Source of the DNA: Wyeomyia smithii
Taxonomy: Eukaryota; Arthropoda; Insecta; Diptera; Culicidae
Direction: 5' to 3'
Assembly: GCF_029784165.1 (NCBI RefSeq)
Contig: NC_073695.1
Location: 92,449,902-92,513,901 of the forward strand
Length of the DNA stretch: 64,000 bases
How positions within the stretch are numbered: position 1 is the stretch's first letter; every line of letters begins with the position of its first letter. The notes under the pieces were generated by a model that ran no database searches, was not told the DNA's origin, and saw only the letters and a list, made by a program, of their open reading frames with translations. Both the position numbers and the translations under genes were made by a program. Shown here in pieces: positions 21,601 to 33,600 of this stretch.

Positions 21601-24600
21601 AAAACTAAATGGTAGGGGAGCCTGAGGATTATTTGAGGTTTATCTGCTTCAGTCGTTTTTGACATCAGATGGCCTGATTCTACTAAGATTCGAACTCCCG
21701 ACCATCCGCTTGACAAGGCGGACTCTGCAACATTTCGGCTAAACAGCTTTCCTCCCAATTGGTTTAATCACCGTTGAAAAAGATTAAGTGAATAAATTAG
21801 CGCTTAACATAGTCATAACACATAACTATACATATCCCAGTTTTTAAAACTGTTGGTCAGGATAGTATGTTACTTTTATAGTATTTGCCAATTTTTTGCT
21901 ACCAAAAACGTAACTTTTTATTACAAAATTTGCATAGCAAGAGTTTTTTGGGTAAAAGTCAGTTACCACTTCAAATAAATTCTTTATCGTTAGATTTCAA
22001 AAATGAATCAAAATCAATACAATTTTTAGTATTTTCAAAGTTGTAGAATTGACAAGCCATGGTCCATGGACCTAAACAAATGAAAATCAGATGGAATAAT
22101 GTCCAATAAATATAGTGGGCGTGGACAGAACTTCCCAAATCAGCGTTTCTAAAGATATTTTCACGACTTTTTCGTCTGGTTTTGAAGTAGAAAGAAATCT
22201 TTTAATCGTGTCAATCCTCAAAGCGCAGACGTTTTTCTTTAAATGATCGTTCAAAATGCATCAATTGACGTCCGTAGAGATCCCCAGTGATGATTTCATC
22301 TGGTTGGCGCAGTTCATAATTTTTTTTGGACTAATTTATATATTTACAACCAAGGCTTGAAAAAATATACCGCATCAAGACTGAACTTGAACCCGCAATC
22401 TCCTTGTCTCCGGTATGGTGTTTTATCCAATTAAACTACTGGAACGGTGGTACTTTTCCAAAATCTATAATCGTATCATATCCCCCTGCTGCCTGTTCTA
22501 TTGCTCACCCCTATCAACTACACTCACTGCTGTACCTATGTAATCAATACTTACTTTGATTTTCGTTCGTTTCAAAAGTGTTATTGGAGGTTTTTATTTA
22601 TTTAGATGAAAAATATGCCCTCATACCTTGTATAAAAAATACACGCTTAAAATTTTGAAAAGGCGTAACTGCAAAATGAGTCCACCGATGGTTTGGCAAT
22701 TTGGCTTAGCAGAGGTGTAAGATGGTGATACAAACCAACTGTCATTTACCGTTTTGACTGCGTATTTTTTCTGTATAATAACGGTAAGAATTGAAACACC
22801 CTACCACGATTTTCTGTGCTTAGGATTCACTTTTGGTCTACAATTGTTATTTGATGCAAAAATCCCTTCCCAACTGCCGTTGGAATATTACAGCAGTGAC
22901 TATGGATAATCATGCAACGCCGTATTTTTCAAAACGATACGAATTGATTTCAACGCTATTTTATGCGAAAGAACACTATTATTTTTTTTTTTTCAATTTG
23001 ACAATCCCTGATGATCAGTGATGATTGAATTTTGTACAGTTGTTTAGTTTCGATAGAGATGTCACTTCATAATTTTATAGAAGATTGATTCTTGAATGAC
23101 CTAAGAAAGAGCCCCTTTCGAAGGAGCGTTCCCGAAATGGGGAAAGTAAATTTTCGAAAGAATAAAAACTTTTATTACCATTTTGGGAATATGGTGATAG
23201 AGAAATAAAAAATAAGAGACTGCTTCACTGCCTTTTCTTAACGACTTGAAAAGATTCGACTGCAAACTAAATAAGAATTACAATTTAATGCAAAATATTT
23301 GCGCACAGATTTACGTTAAAAATCATAATTACAATTTGTTTCTAACACTTTCCTTGAATTGTTTCGATCGTTTAGTCAATCAGCAGAAACTTGTATAATT
23401 TTATGCCTTTCTCTTTCAACAGCTTTTTCAGTTGCACAAAGAAATCTGCCATGCAAGGAGAAAAGCCATCCTGTGTCTTCCATTATCCAAAGCATAACTT
23501 TTACTGCTTCTTTTTAAATAGTTATATAGATGCGATACCTATTTCATTTACAGTTTCACCATCTTTTAGATATTTTCATAAACTTTCAGCTGTGCCGATT
23601 TTTTTTTTTCAAATTTTGCTTGATTAGCGCGTATCCGTCGGCTGTTCAACATTTGTCACTTAACCGTGATTATTCATGATAAATCTCCCAAGTTTATCCT
23701 TTGTGGCGTTTGTTATTCATTTCTGTTAACAAATGTACTATTATAATTTGAAAGATTAAGCAAGATTATGTAACGAAGTTAAAGTAGTGTCAAGTTGGAA
23801 AGATGAATCGGGCAGTGAAAAACCTTGTCAAATAAACTCATCCTTCGCAACATTTTCCAAGAAGGCCGCAGAACAACCCCGCTCGCAGCCCCCACGACTT
23901 TCAAACATCGTCGCACTTTCATTTCTATTGCATACTTTTTGTGAATTTTTGCTTTTACTTTCGTCGTACATCTCTTTAGATAACATTGGACCAAATCCAT
24001 CCGCTGATTTTTTGGTACAAGATTTCGCGCGTGGGTTGTGTTATTTTACTTTAGCTGGATTCAACAAGATGATGGAGCACACTGATACTGTGAAAGAAAT
24101 TTACATACAAGTTGACTCGTTTTCAGTATACACAGTTCCGTTGTCGAAAGTTATCGAGGATTATGAAAATTAAAATGTTGGTTTGAATCGTAGGACATGT
24201 ACTTGCAAGCTAATGCAACTATGCATGCCCACTGGTTGATTTGTTTTTCTCCTCTCTCTCAAAAATAAAATAAATAGGGTAAAAAATCGAACTGTGACTG
24301 ATTTATAACACGTTTGGATAATTATGATTGATTATTTGACTTTGCCATTAAAGCTTTCTAATGGCTAATTCGAACTTATTGTTTCATTTATTCATTTGAC
24401 TTCATTTCGTAATGCCCACTACAGTCAGTTCAATTTTACTAATACATATTTTTATGTTTTCCTTTTTCTTCTTCACCTTTCCCACATTATTGCAACATTT
24501 TTTTAATCTCTGGAAAAAACGACACTGTAAACCAAACTAGGCATGCTATCTCAAGGCAATTGAAACCCGACCTGATTTTGCCGTAGCGTGGAGTAATCTA

Positions 24601-27600
24601 GGATGTGTGTTCAACGCTCAAGGCGAGATATGGCTCGCAATTCATCATTTTGAGAAGGCAGTCGCTCTGGACCCAAACTTTTTGGATGCCTATATCAACC
24701 TGGGCAACGTGCTCAAGGAAGCTCGGATTTTCGATCGGTGAGTAATTTCTTCAGTAAAGTTTTCTGCCTTTTGCTTTATGAAAAGTTCAAAGTCTCGTTT
24801 CAAAATGGAACCATTATTATTATATCACATATTGTATTTTATAAAAAAAATCAACAAATTGTAATACTCACATAACGGCATACTCGAAATTGAATTTTTA
24901 GCACATACTTCAAAATCAGTGGGATTTAACTATTCAACTATTTTACGCATTACTGTTTTTAATCACCTGAAATTTGTGGGGGTTTTCAACTGGAATCAAA
25001 AAATAGAAAAATAATAGAAAAAAATAGAAATGCATCTATTTAAATGTTTAAGTTCATGAAAGCAATTTATGTACATGGCATCAAATGAAACAATTGCGCA
25101 TTAAAGGTTAATATTTAGTTAACATGGATTCTGAACGTAATTTGTGCTTAGAATGCTGGCAATAGCCAGTATGAAAGATTCCAATGATTATCAACCTAAA
25201 TTATGTTGAATTTTAAAGTCGAAAAGAATCATACAAGATTTCGTTCAGAGTTGTACTTAGAGTAAAAGCTGTGATCAATGTTATTATTGATTGTAAATTG
25301 TTTCTCTTTGTGAAAATGCACATTGCAATATAATTAGAATGGTAAACTTTAACTTTACGGTCAAGAAATCAGAAAAAAGAATTATAAGTTTCCGTTAGAA
25401 TCTGCTAGAACGCTAGACACTACTAAGACGCTCAATATAGATTTTTCAAAGTTTTTGGTCAAGTCTCTAGCTCGTTTGAAAGGTTGATAACTTTCAAATA
25501 ATTAAATTTAACTATATCATGTACCCTGAAGTATGCGGATTTGAACATTAATACGAATTCCGTAATTTACGTGCTTTACACGAATTTCTCAATTTACACA
25601 TTTTACGCGCTACGCATGGCCTACGAAAAAAGTGACTCTAGGGGAAAATTTGTTGATAATTAGTGACTAAACTATAACTAGTGCAAAGGTTCGTTTAACA
25701 GAAATGTAACTTCAAATATTTTCTTAAAATTGAATGTGTTTCAAGTTTTTCAAATATTTCAATGGCAATGGCAACACTGATATGACAGAGTATCACAATC
25801 CCAAAAGTTTTTCTGCAAAATATGTCGGTTCTCTTGAGATTCCCAACCATATGGGTGGATGAGCATAATATTCTCTCTCCATTGGCTTGGAAAACTCTTT
25901 CGGAATTTTCGTTTTCCTTTGCTTCCAACGTACTCGTTTGAATACCTGCTGGTTTGTAAACCAGCAGCTGAACGACAGTATCGCACTGGTGGTTAACGCG
26001 TTCGGAAGCGTATGTTTCAAATCTGTGAGATAGACCATCCAACGTGTGCCCACTCCAAAACCAAACAACCGCGCGCTCTATTTTTAGAAGGGTAGTAATG
26101 TCGTAATCATAGGATGCTGTCGAGCCTTCTACCGCATGCAGACTCACAAGGATTAGCCACTTTCTAGTGCTCTAACGAAGTAGTGCTTTTACCGTACGTG
26201 CGGGAAAAATATATTAATGGAATTTTCATGCGCCAGTTTATTGAAATCCAAGTGCGAACAAAGCGAGTAATGTATTTTCCTGGAAATGCTCCCTACCGTG
26301 AAACGAGAATTTAATGATTGGACACTTTGTGTGGGCTATACACACAAAGGTTGGTGGGTGACATTGATAGATTATAAAAAATGGTCGAAGTCGACAAATT
26401 GAAATTAAGAATGGTCTTAACAAGGGGTCCTTTGAACATTACGTAATACGACAAAGAAATTATGGTGAGCTTCTCACCCTCCATTAATAACGCGTAATAA
26501 TTGTCAATTTCACCGTCACTCCCTACCGTAACGTGAAACAGAGAAAAACATTTCTGTAGGGAAATGCATGGTGATACGACCGGAATAAGAAACGCAATAA
26601 CCGAAAGATAATCAACTCCAATTTGCAAAATGTGGGATGCTTAGTGAATAACTTTTAATTTTTTTTTGCATGCATGCAATACAGAGTTTCCTACAGTAGC
26701 ATTGAGTTTATATTCCAAAGTATATTAAAGCGATCAAGTGGGTGCAATCTTCTGAGCACGATCTAAAACACGACTCATCATAAATGACATTGGGCACTAA
26801 ACAATTATCAAAGTTAACAACATATAATTGACAACTCTTGAAATGTTCTCTTTGAAATTTTGTTTTTCAAAGACATTTTTCTGCCGCAAGACGGTTTATT
26901 TTATTATTGTATATTGCTGCTAGATGTGATGATGGAAAAACATTTAAATGGCGTACAAATCTGATTTATGCTTTCCAACATTCATAAGACAAAAAAGCAG
27001 TGCATTGTGCTCTTCCTACTGCATTGTATGCTCAACTGCATGACAGACTCAAACGGTACAAAATGCGGTACACACAATGCAATTAGCACTGTATGTACAA
27101 TATCAGAGTACAGGATGTACTAATGGATTTTTTATTCAGTAATATTTTCTTCCAATTGAGTTTTAACTTTCGCCCCAATTCATACCAAAGTTAGCAGATA
27201 TCACACTGAAACGGTCTTATATTTTTCATTATATTTTTTTGCCTTTCTCCTAATTATCTGCCGTTCGGGGTAAATCAGGGAACAGTACAACTGGTGTGGG
27301 TACAATCAAATGAAAGTATAATTTTTCAAACACTGAATTTATAACACAACATTGTAATCTGGCTTTTTTTTTATTTATGGTGTCATTTCATTATAGAATA
27401 ATGCTATGATGAAAATACTTTATGCCAGGCTGCAAAAAAATGGAAACTTACCAAAGTGAACCAAAAACAAAAGAAAAATTATTGTTTTCGTTTAGAGACA
27501 TTTTTTCGAATCAATTTTTTTCTTTAAATTGGATAACATATTTTCCAATTTCTTTTTAACCGTTATGTACTCGGCAGGGTACCCGAGTACCTTTTCAGGC

Positions 27601-30600
27601 TTTATTGCCTCAAAAAGAATGATAACGTCAACTTGGACAGCTGAAACTTATGGAATGCTCCTAACTAGTGGAAACAAACCGTTTTCCATCATTAGTCTGT
27701 TTGTAGAAACAAGGGGGGTCAAAGGGGGGGGGGCTTCGAAACTTTTTACCACGTAAGTACTCGGCAGGGTACCCGGGTACCCACAAAATGAAATGCTTCT
27801 TGCTTTTTCATTTCTTGACCGATTTTCGATCTTGGCCTATCAAAAGATTGGAAAATCTGTCTTATTTCAGAATCTGGGATCGACATGAACCTGTACCACA
27901 TCTGGTTCCTGTAAATCCGGATCTACGGGAGCATGTTCCGGTGAGATAAATTAGTACAATTGTCAATAAAACCGAACAACATTGGTATCAAAATTCTTAA
28001 AATCACCCCAGGAATCCTCGAAAGGTGAGTTGTCCTCGAAATGGTCGTACCGGAGCAGATTCCCGTGGGGCCCTATATGGCCACCAACATGAGTGGATAG
28101 AAACCCTAGCAATATGCATATCAAAATTCTTGAAATCACTCCAGGAATCGATTTACATTCTGAACTGGAAAAGCTCCGAATAAGTTTTTGAAGTAGCCTT
28201 CTGGAGACAAGTTGACAGATGAACTCAATAAAGATTCCTGGAGTGATTTCAGGAATTTTGATATACATATTGCTAGGGTTTCTATCCAGTCATGTTGGTG
28301 GCCATTAGGGTGCCAGGCAAATGGTCATCTCGAATTTCAAAAAAAAAAAACCCTATACAAAATGTTCACCTGCTCGAAAAAACACCCTGTGCAAAATTTC
28401 AGCTCAATCGGACTTAAAATGGGGTGGCGCAAAGCGATTGAATTTTGGCTTTTTTGAAAACCGAAAAATCACCCAAGGGGGGGGGGGGGGGTACGTGAAA
28501 TTTCGGTTTTCGAATTTTTTTTTTTGATGCCAAATGACTTAAAAACGCATGAAAGGTCGAGAATTGGTGTCATCTGAAAAAAATTTTTTTTTGCAAAAAT
28601 TGCTCTCTAGGACTAGTTTTTTCAATTGTGGAAGGCAGAGTTCAAAATGTTTAGAATTTATCTTTTGAAATTGATTACTAGTCTCTCGAAATAGCTTGTA
28701 TAATGATATACACTATAACTAGCATCGAATACATTATGTTTCATTAGGGTGGTTCATTTATTCGGCATAGGGTGGTTCATAATATTGTGAAAAATGAAAT
28801 AAAATAAAAAAAGCACTTCGGTTCGTTTGATTTGTGTGACGTCTTCGACAAAGTTGTAGATAATAATTCGGTCTTACCAAAAAAATTACACTCAAAAAAT
28901 TATTCGTTCAAAAGTTAGAAGAAAAATTAAAAATTAATTATTCAAAAGGGCTCATTCTTTAAAAACTTGATTTTTTTAATAAAACCTACGAAAGATTACC
29001 AAAACAATGCAACCAGTCCGATCAAGAAAAATAAGTTACCATTTTTTGAAAAAAAATATTTTTTGAAAAAAAAATATTTTCAATTATTTTTTTTAAAAGG
29101 CATATTTTTTTTGGAAGGACAAAATATTATCTACAACTTTGCCGAAGACACTATGCCGTTCGACTGTAGACATATTTTTAATTTCCAATAGAGCACTCTA
29201 TGAGGAATCAAGAATATTTCTACAGTCAAAACGGTTTATTTGATTGGCATAGTGCATCTGGCAAAGTTGTAAATAATGACTTCGTTTCTCAAAAAAATGT
29301 ACCCTGTGAAAAAAAAATTAAAATATATAACTTTTTTTTCTGATTTCTCCATGGCCGGTTTCGTTATTTAGGAAAACTTTCGTAGTTTTTATAAAAAAAG
29401 ATCAGTTTTTTTAAATGGGCTCTTTTCGATAGTTAATTTATAACTTATTTATAACTTTCTTCTACTTTTTTTTAAATTAGTAATTTGTTTTTAGAGTGTA
29501 TATTTTTTTGAAAACCAAGAAGATGTCACACCGCACACCGGCACGTTCACGTTCTGATGATGTAAACTTGACAGAAAATGTATGGTCGAACTGTCAAAAC
29601 AACGCAAACCCAGAAAGAACGAGTCAATTGTGTTGCCTATCTGATTGATATCCCTATACTCTCATTATCACTGAATAACATCGATACAGTCTTTTGTCCG
29701 ATTATATAAGCCAGAGCACTGTGTGTTCAATCAAGTGTTGGCAAAGGACATTATTGTGGTAAATAAAACGAATAAATTGTCTGGTACAACATTCGAAAGA
29801 CGAGTGCAAGTGTCTTAGAGAGTAGATTTTTCAAACAAAGTAATATAACATATTCCATCAGTTTCCACCGTTTCATTTAAAAGTTTAAGACACTTGGAAT
29901 CGAAAACATTTTTCAAATACTAAAATTCCATGTACCTCCCGTGTGTGATTTTGCTAATGACATGAAGGCATTCAACATTTTCCACGAGACACAATCTTAA
30001 TTTTGGTTGAGATAATTTTTTTTGCACAGAGTAGTTTGATACATTTTGTAAATTTGTTTTGTAATATGTTGCCATTTTACTTATAATTTTTCCAATTCAA
30101 CATTGCCACCCTAACGACAATGATATAACAAATATTATATTTTCAGGAATTTTTCTTTTGGTATTCAGTGAAAAGTGGTTTTTTCCATTTTACACTCATT
30201 TTTACACAATATTATGAACCACCATATGTCGAATAAATAAACCACTCTAATGAAACATAATGTATTCGATGCTAGTTATAGTGTATATCATTATACCAGC
30301 TATTTCGAGAGATCAGTGATCAATTTCAAAAGATAAATTCTGAACATTTTGGACTCCGCCTTCCACAATTGAAAAAACGACCAAGTCCCAGAGAGTAAAT
30401 TTTTGCAAAAAAAAAATTTTTCAGATGACACCAATTCTCGACGTTTCATGCGTTTTTAAGTCATTTGGCATAAAAAAAAATTATTTTTCGGTTTTCAAAA
30501 AAGCCAAACTTCAATCGCTTTGCGCCACCCCATTTTAAGTCCGATTGAGCTCAAATTTTGCACAGGGTGTTTTTTCGAGCAGGTGAACATTTTGTATAGG

Positions 30601-33600
30601 GTTTTTTTTTTTGAAATTTTCTGGTCACTTTTTTCCATGCGATGATTGGCACCCTAGTGGCCATATAGGGCCCCACGGGAATCCGCTCCGGTACGACCAT
30701 TTCGAGGACAACTCATCAGTTGGACTCTAAATAGATGTAAATCGATTCCTGGAGTGATTTTAAGAATTTTGATATGCATATTGCTAGCGTTTCTATCCAC
30801 TCATGTTGGTGGCCATATAGGGCCCCACGGGAATCTGCTCCAGAGTGGTCATTTCAAGGATAACTCGGCAAATGGACTCAGAATTTATAAAAGTCAACTT
30901 CTGGAGTGATTTCATGGATTCCGATACCAATATTGTTTGGTTTTATTGCCAATTGTTCAAACTTGCCTCGGATCTTGAACCTGGCCCCGGAGATCCGGAT
31001 TTGCAGGAACCATATGGGGACCAATGGCTCTTTAGGTCCCGTATACTAAAAATAGACAAATTTTCCAATCTTTTGACGGGTCAAGATTGAAAATCGGTCA
31101 AGAATTAAAGAAGTAAGACGCATTTCATTTTGGTGGGTACACGGGTACCCTGCCGAGTACTTACGTGTGTTAAAATTTCCGAGTACATAACGGTTAAATA
31201 AAACTTAGGATTTTTTTTTTGTGTGAACTAAGTGGCATTTTAATGAAATCATCTCTGAAATAAATGAAATTGCATGATCATGCTCAAAAATCAATTATTT
31301 TTCAGCTAGAAATAAAAAACAGTCCAAAATTTTTAGACTTTACGTTCTTTAAGAAATAATCATCATGCTTAATCGCCTTTGCACCAACAATAACGATTTT
31401 CAATCGGTTGATATTCTAAATTTACAGTACATAGTATTTGAATTCATATCCACCGCGTTGCATATTATATAATACAACGGCTTTCTTCAGCAACATTTTC
31501 GAATGGATAAAAAAAGGCATGTTGGTTGAATAGATATTATACAGATTATAGCAAACACTTTTGAACGATTGGGAAAGTATGCATCTCGTGAAGGTGTATT
31601 CGGAAAACTTTGGAAATATTTTTTACGTCATACAGTATTCATTGTTTTAAACAGACTAATGTCTGTCCTCTATGTCTTTGTGTATCATTTCAGCACTGCC
31701 GTAATCTCGCAGACTGGCGTAAGCGCCATTTTTTTAAATATGGGGTTCTTATGCCGATTTGTTCGTTATTTGAAGACCCATCGTTTGGTATCTTTTTTTT
31801 TAATTGTTACTTATTCGTACGTTGCATAAAATCAAGAAAACAAAATGACGTTGTCACCATTTCAATACAAAAGTGACAAGTAACCCGTTCGTTTTTGGGC
31901 CGTATTGAAAAACTTATCAAATGGATGTACGTCATAATGTTATATCACGGCAGAGCAGTCGTACATAGACAGCCGAATGAAAATGCCGTGAGTAAAAAAA
32001 AGAATAATCATTTTCCGGCTTTAAAAGCGCAATTGTCAACACGTTTTTCATGTTGTAATTGCAAATAGCAACCTTCCTAAACAAGCCACAACAACAAACC
32101 TGACAACAAAATCAACACCCCAAAATTTACTTTAATTTTAAACCGAAATTAAAACGAAAAAAAACGCAATTTTGAATAATCTTCACTTAATTTTTTTTTT
32201 TGTATAGTGAGTGTCAACTACAATTCCAAAATATGAGAAGTTTTTTCTGTGGATAAATTAAAGTTTGTGGGTTACATAAAGAAGCACGTTTGAACTGCCG
32301 TGTTTCATGTCTAGTAATTTACGAGTCTTGTTTTCCCCATGTCACAACAATTCCTACACATCCTCACAATCGCAAGTCGTTGCATATTTGACCTTTTAGA
32401 TTGTATGACTGCTCAAAATTTATGAGCTTATACATATACAGAAGGAGGTGCAACGACAAACTAATATACGTCGAAACGCCTCGCCTGGGATATATCAATG
32501 TCACTTGTACACCTGTCCTCTTCGTTGGGCGAATGTGTTGAAACAATGCATCACAAATTGTCAAAAACTGCTATTGCCAACAAACTGGTAAATTGCTTTC
32601 ATCTTCATCCGGGTTAGAAAAGACGAATATACGAAATTGCATAGGAAATGCAAGCACCACAGATTTCACACACCGAACGTCTCAATATAGGGAGAGACTG
32701 TAGGAGCTGGTATTTTAAATTCTTCACATGGACACATGTTCGAGCTACGGTTAACCGCAATTTGCTTCACTGGGTACTGCTGCCAGCATTAGAAGCAGGA
32801 TTTTTAAACACAAGGTACAAACACACTTGATTTGTAACACTTGTCGAACAATGTGCTGTGGTGTCATGTAACAGTTTGATAAAACAAAATTTAATTACAG
32901 AGCGTAGAACAATGCTAGTATTGTCAGTTAAGTGGTTGCGTAACTAGTTTATATTCGGAAGAATGGATTATCAGTGTATCGTGATTTACACAATCGTCAG
33001 GATAACGCCGTTCCACCCCTACAATTCTCTTGTGGAACTCGAAGCAGATCAGCATGGATGTGTAGATTGGATTAAGTTCTACGTCAAAAGGTTTGCCCTC
33101 AAAAATACACTTTTTGTAACCACCATTCGTTGTAATTTAATGCTATTTGATTATTTTATAAGTTTAGTCCAAATTAGAACAAATATGGTAGTCACTAGGA
33201 AATAAAAGGTCGTATGAGTAAAAGTATTTTCTATGCTTCTTCTATAATGGAGCAAACACTTTTGTTTACACGCCTAATATCTTGAATACAGCAGAAAGAA
33301 GTCAAATCGGTCTAACTGAAAAATACTTCTATTGCAACAAAAAAGCAACGTTTTTCTCAACTTTCAATTTTTACCACCAATTAGAAGTAAAATATTTAAT
33401 GTTGATTATCGTGTAAGATTTTCAACCCCTTTGAACCAGATTTAATTGAACTAAACAGCTTGAAAAACGTATGGATGAAAAGTTGACGCGATTTTTCATA
33501 TATGAAAAAAATATTCATATACCTACCTAAATTTGGTTGTAATCAAGATAGGGAACACGTTTACTATTTCATAGATACAAAATCAAATCTTGTTTAACAA

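Larger units (their letters stand above)
11661..24540 (+). other. OGT intron 4 (12.9 kb)
   Basis: Holds the candidate cassette exon, MITEs at 14386-14898, 16144-17056, 18659-18916 and 20947-21209, SINEs at 17578-17790 and 18179-18358, tRNA-like repeats at 21667-21752 and 22381-22450, an ATT microsatellite and a 48-bp tandem repeat, each listed separately. The remaining stretches (12000-13880, 14956-15510, 15640-16140, 17060-17570, 18920-20425, 22460-24540) are AT-rich with no gene I can support. Confidence 0.6.

Noticed and set aside
23787..24173. 128-codon open frame on the + strand just before OGT exon 5
   Set aside because: No ATG start, no recognisable domain, composition like the surrounding AT-rich intron, and no splice context linking it to OGT.
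25695..26147. 150-codon open frame on the minus strand in OGT intron 5
   Set aside because: Starts at GTG, overlaps two other open minus-strand frames, and shows no motif. Kept only as a weak finding about the region.
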